DNA of 64,000 nt. It comes from Cervus elaphus (taxonomy: Eukaryota > Chordata > Mammalia > Artiodactyla > Cervidae). Each line of letters begins with the position of its first letter. The first letter of the stretch is position 1. Both the position numbers and the translations under genes were made by a program. The stretch lies in assembly GCF_910594005.1 (NCBI RefSeq), contig NC_057815.1, positions 67,098,052 through 67,162,051 on the forward strand. Direction: 5' to 3'. Below the pieces are notes generated by a model that was not told the DNA's origin, did no database searches, and saw only the letters and a program-made list of their open reading frames with translations. Of the stretch, positions 23,375 through 35,699 are shown one piece after another.

Positions 23375-24076
23375 TTCCTACTTTTTGAGCTGCAGTTTCT
23401 TTGTTTGTAAATGAAGATAAAAATAATGGGGATTAAAGGAGGATTTGTATGTATCAGCAAGTCCTTCTTTGAAGGGGATCTGGGTGACACATCTCTGGCT
23501 CTACCACAATGAATATGTATTAATATATAATATATAAAGTATTAATGTAGAGTATCAATATATAGCAATTCTATTTTTTATCTACGTACTGTTCTGTACC
23601 TTATGTTTTTAGTTTTTATTGTAATTCATTTGAAGGCTGTTGGAGATCATTATATATCAACACAAATAAAGCAAATTGGATAGTTTTAACAACTTTGTAG
23701 TCCTTCTGCTGGTTATTTTTGCCACCTTTCTCTCTGAACAATCCTCACTGGAAAACTTCAAAAGGATTACTGCCTGTTGAGGGACAAGAGAAAATGAGAG
23801 TCCTGTGAGAATGTATTTTGTCCCCCTACACCAGTGGCTCTAACAGGAGAGAATTTCTCGAAGCAGGAACTAGATGTAGTCCGGGGGCCAAAAGGAAAGA
23901 GAAAAGGGGTATATTGAATGTCGGCTCAGGATCAAGAAATAACTCTGGTTCTTTAAACCGAGGGGCTTGCTGTCCCCAGATATTCCATCTTGCAGTGGAG
24001 AATTTATCTCCTCATGTATGATCTGTCTGTCCCTGAGGAATTTTGAAACAGGTTTGTCTTATTTTCTCTCTTTCAG
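23375..24076. other. MRPL48 intron 3 end
   Basis: AT-rich, with TAATATAT runs near 23510-23570. No feature beyond the exon 4 acceptor. Confidence 0.45.
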
Positions 24077-24165
24077 GTGGCATTCTGTTGACCACCAGTC
24101 GGCACTACAGGTCAAAGCCCACGCATGGCATTGGAAGATACAAGCATCTAGTTAAGCCAGAAGAG
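24077..24165 (+). CDS. MRPL48: MRPL48 coding exon 4 (residues 38-67)
   Basis: Acceptor CTCTTTCAG, donor GTAAAG (24166). The 89-nt exon encodes the end of the presequence region and the start of the mature protein. The segment KPTHGIGRYKHL (about residues 51-62) is strongly conserved in the family. A CHR-type SINE lies only about 40 bp past the donor (24206-24308, minus orientation). Confidence 0.95.
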
Positions 24166-24205
24166 GTAAAGGAGGCAGTAGTCTTCTATTTATTTTCAAA
24201 ATTCT

Positions 24206-24308
24206 TTTGGCCCAGGCATGTGGGATCTTAGTTCCTCAACCAGGTATTGGACCCATGCTCCCTGCAGTGGAAGTGCAGTCTTAACCATTGGACCGCCAGG
24301 GAAGTCCC
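24206..24308 (-). mobile_element. CHR-type SINE next to exon 4
   Basis: GGCATGTGGGATCTTAGTTC through CGCCAGGGAAGTCCC, starting about 40 bp beyond the exon 4 donor. Confidence 0.85.
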
Positions 24309-24309
24309 T

Positions 24310-24914
24310 AGGGGTCCTTTAGAAAAGGATAGTGTGTAGCTTTTGCAAAGACCCAGAAGATCAGATGTGCATAGATTGGATTATATTGGAGCCAGAAAGG
24401 ATAGGGGGTCGTCCCTCAATTCTCTCCAGTTATATAGTTTGGATATGATCCAGAGTGGAGATGCTATTGCCAGTTCCCAATCTTGTCCCTAGGTGAGATT
24501 ATCACAGGGAAAAGCAAATGATTTGGTTTTATTATCTGACACTTAAGGAAAAAACCGTCTTAGTATTTCATTCAATATGGACCTCACAATGAAAGTGATA
24601 CATTTAGTTTAGTTGAATGAATGGTTTGTGGCATATAGAAGTGGATTAACATTTTCAGCCAAATTGCTGATTTTTTTTTGCTTGTGTGTTAGCAGATTTA
24701 AAAGATTCATGTGTTTCTTGAATCCACTATCACAGATAACTGAGAGTTATTTCTAGGATTACTTAGTCTATTGCTCCAGCTCCAGCTGCAGGATTGCTTC
24801 TGTGGTAGTTAGATTTTTGTGCATTTGAAGAGGACTTTGTGGTGGGATGGACACAATGTTGGCTTGAAAGTCAGCCTGTCTTTGAGTCAGGATTCTATCA
24901 CTTCCTGTAAACAG
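24310..24914. other. MRPL48 intron 4, unique sequence
   Basis: No repeat recognised; no coding signal. Confidence 0.45.
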
Positions 24915-24916
24915 TA

Positions 24917-25880
24917 TTGTTCAGTTGCTCAGTCGTGTCCGACTCTTTGTGACCCCATGAACTGCAGCATGCCAGGCTTATCTGTCCTTCACCATCTCCT
25001 GGAGCTTGCTCAAACTCATGCCCATTGAGTTGGTGATGCCATTCAACCATCTTATCCTCTGTCATCCCCTTCTCCTTCTGCCTTCAATCTTTCCCAGCAT
25101 CAGTCTTTTCTAATGAGTCAGTTCTTTGCATCAGGCAGCCAAAATATTGGAGCTTCAGCTTTAGCATCAGTCCTTCTGATGAATATTCAGGGTGGATTTC
25201 CTTTAGGATTGACTGGTTTGATCTTTCTGTCCAAGGGACTTTCAAGAGTCTTCTCTAGCACCGTAGTTCAAATGCATCAACTCTTCCACGCTCAGTCTTC
25301 TTTATGATCCAACTCTCACATCCACACATGACTACTGGAAAAACCATAGCTTTGACTGGATGGACCTTTGTTGGCAAAGTAATGTCTCTGCTTTTTAATA
25401 CATAGTCTAGGTTTGTCATAGCTTTTTTCCCAAGGAGTAAGCATCTTTTAATTTCATGATTACAGGTGCCGTCTGCAGTGATTTTGGAGCCCAAGAAAAT
25501 AAAATCTGTCACTGTTTCCATTGTTTCCCCACCTATTTGCCGTGAAGTGCTGGGGCAGAATGCCATGATCTTAGTTTTCTCAATGTTGAGTTTAAAGCCA
25601 GCTTTTTCACTCTCCTCTTTTACCTTCATCAAGATGCTGTTTGATTCCTCTTCACTTTCTGCCATAAGGGTGGTATCATCTGCATATCTGAGGTTTTTGA
25701 TATCTCTCCCAGAAATCTTGATTCCAGCTTGTGCTTTATCCAACCTGGATTTCACGTGATGTACTATGTATATAAGTTAAATAAGCAGGATGACAATATA
25801 TAGCCTTGATGTACTCTTTTCCCAATTTGGAACCAGTCTGTTGTTCCATTCTAACTGTTGCTTTTTGACCTGCAAACAGT
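24917..25880 (-). mobile_element. BovB LINE fragment, about 1 kb
   Basis: The 3' end (GTTCAGTTGCTCAGTCGTGTCC) is at the left. The longest frame, 25255-25755 minus, keeps the RT motif LRYADDTTLMAESEEE and downstream region; homology ends near 25880. Confidence 0.92.
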
Positions 25881-26159
25881 ATAGTTAGGAAGATTTTGCT
25901 GTTCTTACTTGGGGAGATTTCAATGTCATTTTTCGTTCTTTGGCTTAGTTCGATGGTCCCACGAAACCCTGCACATCTCCCATTGTTTCTCACCTTAGCA
26001 GAGGTCCAGGACCACTGCATTTAGACCTCAGAAGTCACTAAACTTGCCACATTCTTCTGAGCATCATCCTTATATCAAGGAATTTTGTAAGAGAAACATT
26101 GCCACACCTGAGGCTTGTATCAGGAACCCTCCCAGCAGGAAACAACCCTACTAAATTTT

Positions 26160-26290
26160 TTCCTTTGTAATGAGAAGAGTACTGACTTGGGAACCAGGAA
26201 ATTTGTGTTCTAGGCTTGGTTCTACTACTTATTAGCTTTGTGATTTGGGGCAAGTTAATCTTACCTTTCTGGGTATGGCTGGCCATGAAG
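26160..26290 (+). mobile_element. MIR fragment
   Basis: GGTTCTACTACTTATTAGCT and TTGTGATTTGGGGCAAGTTA fit the MIR core. Confidence 0.65.
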
Positions 26291-26299
26291 TTGTACGTA

Positions 26300-29200
26300 A
26301 AATGTTTTCTATGTATGAGTTTTTCTGGGAAGAGAATCCACAGCTTTTGTCAGATTCTTCACAAAGTTTGAGAAACTCTGGATTAGAATATCTTCAAGAG
26401 TCTCTTAACTCTGATATCATGTAACTCCATAATGCTATCTTTTTCCAAGATCTATTACGTGCTAGGTACCGTTGGGGGTATCTTGCCTATTCAGACTGAG
26501 CTGCAATAAAGTTTTATAGTATGAAAGAGCAAGACCTGGTTCATGCTCACAGGGAGCTGATAAACCATTAGAGATAAGACACAAATAACTATGCTCCCAA
26601 GCAGAAAGTGACAGTGCTAAAAGGAGGATACAAAGTGCTTTTAAAATTCAGAAGAAGGAGTGATTTACACCCTTTCTGAGTTGTGACGCCTTAGAGTAAG
26701 TTCTTGGAGTTGTTTTATTTTGGGATATCCTCCTTCTAAAAGTCTTACATAAATTAGCAGGAAATAAAATTAGTTTTGTTTGGGTGTGAGTTTTTTGCTT
26801 TTTTAAATTTCCTGGGATCCTCTCTTATAGATAATTTTCTGTGTATACCATGCTCTGACCCACTCCTTGACTTTTTATAAAAGGAAACCTAATGACATGT
26901 CTAATGCCATCTGTCCCATCTTTCTCTCCAACTTCCTCTCCCATCTCATAGATCATCATACTGTTTCGAGATCTCTCACACGCTGTTCTCTTTACTTGCA
27001 AGACTTTCCTTCTTGGTTAATACATCCTGAACCTTTAAATCCCATTGAGGAAGATCGGATGAGGAGGGGGAAAACAAATCTCCCTCTTTGAGAAACCTCT
27101 AATTCCCTGCACTGGGTTACTTCTCCTACCACGAACAAGGGGTTCCTTGTGCTTCCTCTGTTGTAGGACTTGCTGCTCTATTTTAACCCTGTTTTGATGA
27201 CTGTTTCTATGCCTAAACAATGAGCATCCTTAGGGTAGAGGCCTTGTCTCATGTTTCTTCTGTATCCTCAGTGTCCAGCCCAGGGCCTGGCATCAAGTAG
27301 AGGACAATAAACATTGATTGAGCTGAACCTAAATGTGGTTATTGGAGCTGCCCCGCGGTTTTGTAAATCAGAACTGGCAAACACGACCCACTCTCTGTAA
27401 ACAGCTGTCTCCAACTAACCTTGCTTGCTTGAAGGGAGTGATGCTCCCTTTTGTTAGGGCTGTAGGCTTTTCTCGGGATACTATTCATGTTCCAGGGTGG
27501 CTAGCACAATAGTGCTGGGTAGTGGTGGAGGCTGCTCGAGACTCCCTTTGCGCTCGGGACAGCCCTATGAAGACTTTTCATCTGCTAGCTCTCAGAGGCC
27601 CTGTCCCAAGTCCCTGTCTCTTGTTCCCCTGGTAAATTGGACTGGAAAAGCTAGAAGGCATCTTTGGCCTCCTTTCTTTCCCTAAAGTAACAGCCTATAA
27701 AAAATCATAAACAGCCAGATTTCCACTTTTTCTTCTCTGACTCAGGCTGACTCCTCTACTTTCTTGAGCCCTACAGCCCTGAGACAAGAGTTAATTCTCA
27801 TGTACAAAGTGGCTAGCGCTTGTCCCTTTTCTGCTGGTATAATCTCTTCATTCCTCCTTCCAAAGGTCCCACACTCAGTCTTATGACTTCTGAACCTTGG
27901 GAAGGAAAAGGCACATCTACTTCACTCAGCTTTTTTTTTCAATACTGGTTTTATCTCTCTCTTGCATGGCCTGGTTTATAACTCTAGGTTCGTTCCCATC
28001 CCTCCATCCTGTGCCCTGTCCTTGCTGCCTCTCTGAGGAGTCAGTGACAGAAGAGGTGAAAGCGAAGGTTCCCCCCAGGTGGCAACATGAGGATGAGAGC
28101 AAATCATGGGATTCCAGGTCTGTCAGCACAGAACCAGCCTCCTTCTCAGTGATTTCCCACTTTTCACCCTGTGCTTCAGGTGCATTTTCTCATACGTCCA
28201 TGCTGTCGCATGCCTCTGTGTCCTTGTACATGCATATCTTCCTTTTTTTCCCTCTCATCATGTGAGACCCACCTTGACTTACAGCAGTGAGGGACTATAC
28301 TTCAAAGCATATCTCCAGACATAGCACTGTGTTTCAGTGTGTAGATCTCATTATTCCTTCAAGGGCCCTGCATCATTATTCCGTTAAAATTTAAAAGGCT
28401 TCAGATTGTTTAGAGTGGTTTTTATTTGATAAAAATAAAAAGAATGTAGTCCTTCACATTTGTATAGTGCTAGGTCTTATCTCCCAAGACCACTTACTTA
28501 CTTGCCCTCAGCTGTTGTTCAGCCTCCAATCCTAGGGTAATAGCAGCTGAAGAATAAAAGCAATGCCAAGAGGAAGATGTGGGAGGATGAAATAGAAGCA
28601 GTATAAATGGCTGTCAGTTTTAGCTGTTATACGTTCTATTTTTCAGGCTCTGGGGCAAGAGAGTAAGATTTTTGAACTCAGACAATTTACTTCCTCTTTG
28701 TAGAATGGCCCCTAGGAAATCAAGATGTCTTTTCTCTTGGAAATTTCATGCTGTTTTGACTGTTGACATAGCGGAGGTGTTTGTCATTTCTGACACCTCC
28801 TTATTTGGTTGTAGCACTCATAGATTGATCAGCGCTCACAGCCACAAGTCTGTGAGGAGACCGTGGCATCATTCCCAGAAAAATCAGCAGATCAAAACCA
28901 CTTTATGGTGACAGTCCTAGCTTCCTTGAAACAGGAAGATTGGTTTTGCTGGCCTAGTGACTATAGGGCTAGACATGGATTTTAGGACTGGCTTACAGAG
29001 AGCTGTTTTAAACTGGCATCCATGTTTTCCCTCAAGTCTGCCTCTTGTAACTCACTGAAAAGAACAACCGGCATTGAGCATCTGCTATGTGCCAGGCACA
29101 GTGCTTTGCACAGATGATGCTGTGGTGAATGGGGCACAGTCTCTTCTTACAAATACTATAAAGTGGGCTGGAAAGGATAGTGCTAAAAAATGTAACTAAA

Positions 29201-29300
29201 ATACATGTGGGAAATGCTTTACTAGAGAAATGAACTAAATGTCAGTGGAGCAAAGCTAAAGAAGCAGTTCTCCCTGAAAGGGTCAAGTGGAGGTCTTACA
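26300..29300. other. MRPL48 intron 4, long mostly unique stretch
   Basis: The longest block with few repeats in the window. L2- or MIR-like scraps may occur at 26450-26650, 26880-27330 and 29050-29160. A moderately GC-rich patch lies at 27340-27610. I found no exon-like frame with family resemblance. Confidence 0.45.
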
Positions 29301-29308
29301 GAGTTCAG

Positions 29309-29388
29309 CTCAACAAACATTTATTTATTTATTTTAAAATTAATTTATTTATTTTAACTGGAGGCAAATTACTCAATAAGCATTTATT
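29309..29388 (-). mobile_element. Ultra-short L1 3'-end insertion with target repeats
   Basis: 46 bp (29326-29371) resembling the reverse complement of the ruminant L1 3' terminus (AACTGGAGGCAAATTA after an A/T-rich tail), bounded by 17-bp repeats (29309-29325 and 29372-29388, two mismatches). Confidence 0.65.
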
Positions 29389-29389
29389 A

Positions 29390-30705
29390 AATACCACATG
29401 TATTCTTGCACTGAGTACATAAAGTGAACTGACACTCATTTAGGAGTATCCAGTTGCTTGGGATAGCGGGAAACACTGGGGCTGTAAAAACTATTTTAGA
29501 GTTTCTCAGAGCTTTTCCAGGTACAGAGTGATTTTTGTGAAGACCTGACTTTTAGCTTGCGCCATTAGAGTGCGCCGGTCTCCAGCCCACTGGGCTCTCA
29601 TCCTGCCTTGCCTATTTTGCTAAATTACAACAGTGTCAGAGTTTTAGAGAGAGTCATATTTGATGTGAATAAAAGTGATGATCTCTTTCCATTTTCAAAG
29701 TGCTTTCATGTCCACTATCTCATTGCCTGTCAAACCATAGGCCCTTGGAACGCTGGTGATGCTAGAGTGGAACCCTTCTTTAAGTTTAGTAATGGCAGTC
29801 TGCCATATTTTAGAAGATATTAAGCTAATGGATAGAGTTGTCTAAATTTCAAGTTTTTCTCCCATCAGTTTTATTTGATGAAAATAAATGTTAACAGAGA
29901 AACTCATGGTTTCATATTTTTTGAGCAGACCACTCCATTTATATAATATAACCGTATTTTCTGCTAGTTAAGTCATTCTTGTTTTATATGATGAAAATAC
30001 ATTGATGAGTATTTCATGTGCTTAACAAAGGGAAACATGATTTTCTTTTTTAGGCCCTTTGTAACCAACAAATTTGAAAACCATGCTTTTTGGCTCACCA
30101 ACTATTCTGTGAGGTAGACAGGGCAGAAAAGGAAACTGAGGAGAATAAGTGATTTCTCTCTGACAGTATATATATTCTGCTAGTAAATAACTAAACTAGA
30201 ACCAGAATTTAATTAAGTTCAACTCAACATTTAATGTTGCTGGACTCTAGGAATAGAGAAATGAATGAGACACAATACCTTCTTGTTGAGATAATCATTC
30301 GGCTGTCATAATAGAAATTCACTTAATCAAGGGGCTTAAATAAGATAGAGTTTGTTTTTCTGTCATATAGAGTATAGGTAGATATTCCAGCTTTCTGTTT
30401 TGCAAACGTATCATATTGCTTTTATCTCCTAGTCTGAGATGGCTGCTCCCACTTCAGCCTGCATGTCCACATTCCAGCCTGCAGGCAGGGGAAGGGGGAA
30501 AGCACGGGCATGAGCTAATATCCCACTGGGCAGAACTCAGTCATGGAACCATACCCAGCTGTAGGATTGGTTGGGAAATGTAATTTTTATCATGAATAGT
30601 CATGTACCCAGGAAAAATTCAGCAGTTCCATGATTAAAGGGAAAAGAGAATATTGAGGAAACTGGCAGGCTCTGCACACCATCCTTAAAGGGAAAGGCAG
30701 AGATT
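29390..30705. other. MRPL48 intron 4, mostly unique
   Basis: A MIR-like minus piece may lie at 30080-30240. No gene seen. Confidence 0.45.
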
Positions 30706-30714
30706 AGGAGAAAT

Positions 30715-30960
30715 GTTTTGGAATTAGGCAGAGCCAAGTTAATGATTCAGTTCTTTGCTTACTAGTGTATGTTCTTGGGTAAGTTACTTAACTTTTCCAA
30801 GCTGCGGTTTTTCTTGCCTTTAAATAGCTATGTTATTTAAATGTTTTGTGAGAATTAAGTTAAAAAAGAAAGTTTTAAGTACTTAGCACAGTGTCTGAAA
30901 CATGGAGCCCATGAGTAGTATTACTAGTGGTGATAATGATGATGTTGATGATAGCATTAG
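30715..30960 (+). mobile_element. MIR
   Basis: TTCTTGGGTAAGTTACTTAAC, a degraded TGCCTTTAAATAG, and a 3' end with AGTACTTAGCACAGTGTCTG. Confidence 0.75.
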
Positions 30961-31137
30961 TCCTTCTTTTTACAATCCCATAGTACTCTATTTTCCTCCC
31001 TCAAATTATGCATCTTCTTATAATAACTTATTATATATATGCCTTTTCCAATAGATTGCGAGTTTCAGCAAGCAGAAACTATGGCTGTGTTATTTACTAT
31101 TATATCCCCATTGCTAACCCTGGTCTGGCTTATCACT

Positions 31138-31353
31138 TGTGCTTAGTCACTCAGTGGTGTCTGCCTCTTTGTGACCCCATGGGTTGGACTGTAGCCTGCC
31201 AGGCTACTCTGTCTATGGGGATTCTGCAGGCAAGAATAACAGAGTGGGTTGCCGTGCCCTCCTCTTTTGAGGGGATCTTTTCAACCCAGGGATTGAACCC
31301 AGGTCTGCCACATTGCAGGCGGATTCTTTACCATCTGAGCCACCAGGGAAGCC
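31138..31353 (-). mobile_element. Bov-tA SINE with clean target duplication
   Basis: Full-length, bounded by perfect 13-bp repeats CTGGCTTATCACT at 31125-31137 and 31354-31366. Confidence 0.96.
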
Positions 31354-31542
31354 CTGGCTTATCACTAGTGGTTGGAAAATATTTGTTGAATAAATGGATA
31401 CATGTGCTAAGTGATAATGGTGTCTAAGGGAAAGAGGGTTGCTATGGGAACACGTAAGCATAGTACCTACCTTAGCATGAGGAATGAGGTAAGGCTTCCT
31501 GAAAGAGCATGAATGGAGTCTTAAAAAATGACTAGACTAGGA

Positions 31543-31620
31543 GGGACTTCCTTGGTGGTCCAGTGGTTAAGACTCTGCATTTCCATTGCAAGCAGCACAG
31601 GTTCCATCCCTGGTCAGGGG
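31543..31620 (+). mobile_element. CHR-type SINE, short copy
   Basis: GGGACTTCCTTGGTGGTCCA start; flanked by AAAAATGACTAG on both sides, with CTAGGAG also repeated. Confidence 0.8.
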
Positions 31621-32058
31621 AAAAATGACTAGGAGTTCTCACACTGAGGGTGTTGGGTGGAGAGTCAAACTCTGCAGGAAGGGGAAACATTCTGGGCAAA
31701 AGTGGGAAGTCATTGATCCTGGAGATGCAGTTGGGAAACTTTAAGCAGTTTGTGTTAATCTTGGAATCTTGAGGAGGCACGTGGAAGATGATGGGACATG
31801 AGACCTAAGAAGTAGACATGTCTTGATCAACTTTTTAAAAAGATACCATTTATATTGAGTAACTGCTGTATACTCTTATATGTCATACAAAAAACCCAGG
31901 AGTATTGACCTGCTCGTTGTCCTTTCAGGCTCAGCCACCTGAGGTCATTGCTTTCGGGTTTTAATTGCCATGGTACAGCAAGGTAGCTTGTGCTGAACTT
32001 GCCATGGGAAGTGGCCTACTTGTTATGATTAAATTGAGAGGGTTGGTTCTTTTCTGTG

Positions 32059-32060
<2 letters not shown>

Positions 32061-32090
<30 letters not shown>
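32061..32090 (+). repeat. (TC)15 microsatellite
   Basis: Perfect dinucleotide run in intron 4. Confidence 0.97.
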
Positions 32091-32093
<3 letters not shown>

Positions 32094-32189
32094 TGTAAGC
32101 TCCTTCAGAGTTGGCTAATAATAGTGGTGACTTCAGACATGTAAATAGATTGCTCCTCCCCACTATTTCTTAAAAAAAATTTTTTTCTA

Positions 32190-33558
32190 CCAAATAGCAA
32201 GACTTACATTAAATCTCCAGTAATTAGGACAATGTGGTATTAGTTCAAGAAGAGACAAATAGCCCACTGGAACAGAATACAGAATATAGAAACAGACGCA
32301 AGTATCTGTGAGCATTTAGCACATTCATTATATGACAACACTGACTGCAGTGGTGTCCAGTCAACTGGGTTGGACAGTCATGTGACTCCTACTGCACACT
32401 GTACACAAAAAGCATTTAAAATTTTTGTAGATCTAAATGTAAACATTATAATTATCAAACTTCTGGGAGGTAACATACATGAATATACTCATGATCTTAA
32501 ACTAAGCAAAGATTTCTTAAATAGGATACAAAAGTCATTACAACCATACAAGGAAAAAAAAATGAGTAAATTGGACTACATTAAAAAACAATTTTTGCTC
32601 AAAATGCACCATTAAAAAGTGAAAGAGGAAGATACAGGGAGGAAGAGGATATTTGCAACATGTACATTTAACAAAGGATCATATTTAGAATATAGAAGGA
32701 ACCTCTACAAATCAGTAAGAGAAAGGAAGACCACCCAATCTAAAAAATGGGCAAAATACTTGAATAGACAGGTTACAAAAGAGAATATCCAGATGGCCAG
32801 TGGACATAATGGAAATGTGCTCAAGTTCACTGGACTTAAAGGAAATGCAAGTTAAAGGCTCAGTGCATTACCACTTCATACCAACCAGAATGGGTAAAAG
32901 AAACCAACCAGAAAACTTGACTCTACTAAGCTTTATAAGTACTGGCAAGAATGTAAAGCACCTAGAACTCTTATGTACTCTGGTAGGAGTCTAAATTGGA
33001 AACGATTTTAAAAAACTGTTTGAGAGAACTATTAAAGATGAACCTCTGCATTGCCTATACCTCAGTAGTTTCAGGTTCTGGGTATATCCCCAACACAAAT
33101 GCATACATATGTTCACTGAAAGATACATGCAGAAACATTAGTGGCAATACTGTTCATAGTGGTCCACACTGGAAACAACTCTAATTTGAAACAACTCTGA
33201 TTTCTACCTCCAATAAAAAGTATAAATAAGTTATAGCATATTCATATAAATAAACTACTAGGGTAATGGGAAGTGAAAAATTACTGTTTCACCTAAAAAT
33301 GATGAATCTTGCAAACATAATCAGTTAAAGAAGATGTATACAAAAGAGAACCTAGTATATTATTCCATTTTCACAAATTTAAAAAATAAGCAAAATAACC
33401 CTTTCGTTTTGGAAGTCAGAATAGTGGTTTGCCAATTTGGGGAACAGGATATTTTTGGGGTGCTGGTAGTGATTTGTTTCTTATTCAAGATACTGTTTAT
33501 TCAGGTGTTTTCAGTTTGTGAAAATTCATTGAGCTGTGTATTTATTTATGCAATTTCC
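32190..33558 (+). mobile_element. Old L1, end of ORF2 and 3' UTR
   Basis: Sense-strand fragments resemble the L1 ORF2 C-terminal region (32370-32615, 32619-32855) followed by a 3' UTR; frames are interrupted by stops and shifts. It is unrelated in age to the L1 at the right edge. Confidence 0.75.
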
Positions 33559-33562
33559 ATAT

Positions 33563-34108
33563 GAATGTTGTTCAGTTGCTAAGTTGTGTCAGACTCTCTG
33601 TGACCCCAAGGACTGCAGCATACCAGGCTTCCCTGTCGTTATCTGTCTCCCAGAGTTTGCTCAAATTCATGTCCATTGAGTCAGTGATGCTATCTAAACA
33701 TCTCATCATGTGCAGCAGTCTTCTCTTCCTGCCTTCAGTCTTTCCCCCATCAGTCTTTTCTAATGTGTCGGCTCTTCGCATCAGGTGGCCAAAGTATTGG
33801 AGCTTCAGCTTCAGCATCAGTTCTTCCAATGAATATTCAGGTTTTTTTTCCTTTAGAATTTACTGGTTTGATTTCCTTGCAGTCCAAAGCACTTTCAAGC
33901 GCCTTTTCCAGTACCACAATTTGAAAGTACTGATTCTTCGGTGCTCAGCATTCTTTATGGTCTAACTCTTACATCCCTACATGTCTGCTGGAAAAACCAT
34001 AGCTTTGACTGTATGGACATTTGTCAGCAAAGAGATGTCTCTGCTTTTTAATATTCTGTCTAGGTTTGTCATAGCTTTCCTTCCAAAGAGCAAGCATCTT
34101 TTAATATC
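33563..34108 (-). mobile_element. BovB LINE fragment
   Basis: 3' end (GTTCAGTTGCTAAGTTGTGTC) at the left; C-terminal region follows to about 34108. Confidence 0.88.
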
Positions 34109-34109
34109 A

Positions 34110-34640
34110 TAAGAATATTATATTCTAAAAACATTTTTACTTAAAAATTTTAAAAAACAAGGTATATTTTAAGATTCTAACTTTGAATTGATAAAAGATT
34201 CATATTATTAAAAATTCAAAAAATATAGAAGGGAAATAATTTAAAAGTCTGCTTCCCACCCCTGTTGCCCAGCCATCCAGTTCCCTTCCTCATAGGTAAC
34301 CAATAGTATTAGTCTTTTTGTGTATCTTTCCAGAGTTATTTTTTAATATGCAAGCAAATATATATGTAAGTAGTTAAACATACACACATCTATTCTTCCC
34401 CACTTACCCTTTTTATATGTATGGCAATATTCTGAACACATTATTCTACAGTCTGCTTTTGTCATTTATCTTAAAAATCTTTCTATGTCAGTACATAAAG
34501 AAGTTCCTTATTTCTTCTTACAGCTGCATAATGTACTACTGAAAGAATGTGCCATGATTTATTTAATAGATTCCCCTCCTGATGGGCATTTAGGTTAAAT
34601 TATTTCTGGTTGAGAAGCTTTCTTGATCCTGTTCTATGTT
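34110..34640 (-). mobile_element. Old L1 remnant
   Basis: CATCCAGTTCCCTTCCTCAT and GCTGCATAATGTACTACTGAA resemble the L1 reverse complement. Confidence 0.5.
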
Positions 34641-35000
34641 GTGTTACGTATCTATTTTTCCAGGCCTCATTTTAACTTTTCACAGCAGTTTGAACAGGTT
34701 GATCTGTAGTAAAGCAGTATGTTGTATGAAATAAGAGAATAGAAATAAAATAATTTTTCTGCCTCTAAACTTTTAAAAGAAAGGCTGTCTAAATAATTGG
34801 ACTGCAGAATTTCAAAGCTAGGAAGGCTGGCAGAGAACTAATTCTGTGCTTTCTTGTGATTGATTTCTTTAATATTCTGATGAAAGTTAAGGATTTTCTC
34901 CTTAGAAAAATAAACACATATGTAAAATTTTGCATATAAATTTTGGGGCTAACAAACCCCTTAAAACTCCTCTGTGGGTTCTAGATTAACAATCTGTTGG

Positions 35001-35273
35001 GACTTTCCTGGTGGTCCAATTAAGAATCCCACTGCCAGTGCAGGGACATGGGTTCAGTCCCTGATCTTGCAAGATTCCACATGCCACGGGGTAACTAAGC
35101 CCTTGTGCCACAACTATTGGACTTGCACTCTAGAGCTCATTCTCTACAACAAGAGAAGCCGTCACGCTGAGAAGCCCATGCACCACGACTAAAGAGTAGC
35201 TCACCGTAACTAAAGAAACCCTGCATGCAGCAGTGAAAATCCAGTGCAGCCAAGAATAAATTTAAAAAAAAAG
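35001..35273 (+). mobile_element. CHR-type SINE 1 of a stacked array (long form)
   Basis: Runs from GACTTTCCTGGTGGTCCA to an A-rich tail. Bounded by AATCTGTT at 34991-34998 and 35274-35281. Confidence 0.88.
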
Positions 35274-35281
35274 AATCTGTT

Positions 35282-35550
35282 GGGAATTCCCTGGTGGTCC
35301 AGTGGTTAGGACTCTGTGTTCTCACTGCCAAGGGCCTAGGTTCATGTCCAACTCTTTGCAACCCCGGAGTTCTCCAGGCCAGAATACTGGAGTGGGTAGC
35401 CTATCCCTTCTCCAACAGATCTTCCCAACCCAGGAATCGAACCAGGGTCTCCTGAATTGCAGGTGGATTCTTCACCAACTGAGCTATCAGGGAAGCCGAA
35501 ATGAATAAATAAAAATTTTAAAAAGAGAATTCTTAAGAAAAAAGAAGAAT
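35282..35550 (+). mobile_element. CHR-type SINE 2, interrupted by a Bov-tA
   Basis: The CHR head (35282-35342) stops at GGTTC. A Bov-tA in reverse orientation (about 35343-35497) follows, then an A-rich tail. Bounded by AATCTGTT at 35274-35281 and 35551-35558. Confidence 0.8.
35343..35497 (-). mobile_element. Bov-tA SINE inside CHR copy 2
   Basis: ATGTCCAACTCTTTGCAACC at the left through GAGCTATCAGGGAAGCC at the right, in opposite orientation to its host SINE. Confidence 0.85.
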
Positions 35551-35559
35551 AATCTGTTG

Positions 35560-35686
35560 GGAATTCCCTGGTGGTCCAGTGATTAGGACTCTACTCTCAT
35601 TGCAGAAGGCCTAGGTTCAATCCCTGACCAGGGAACCAAAATCCGATAAGCTGCACAGGCAGCCAAAAAAAGAGAAACTCCTCAAG
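35560..35686 (+). mobile_element. CHR-type SINE 3 of the stacked array
   Basis: GGGAATTCCCTGGTGGTCCA to a short A-rich end; bounded by AATCTGTT at 35551-35558 and 35687-35694. Confidence 0.85.
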
Positions 35687-35699
35687 AATCTGTTATCTC

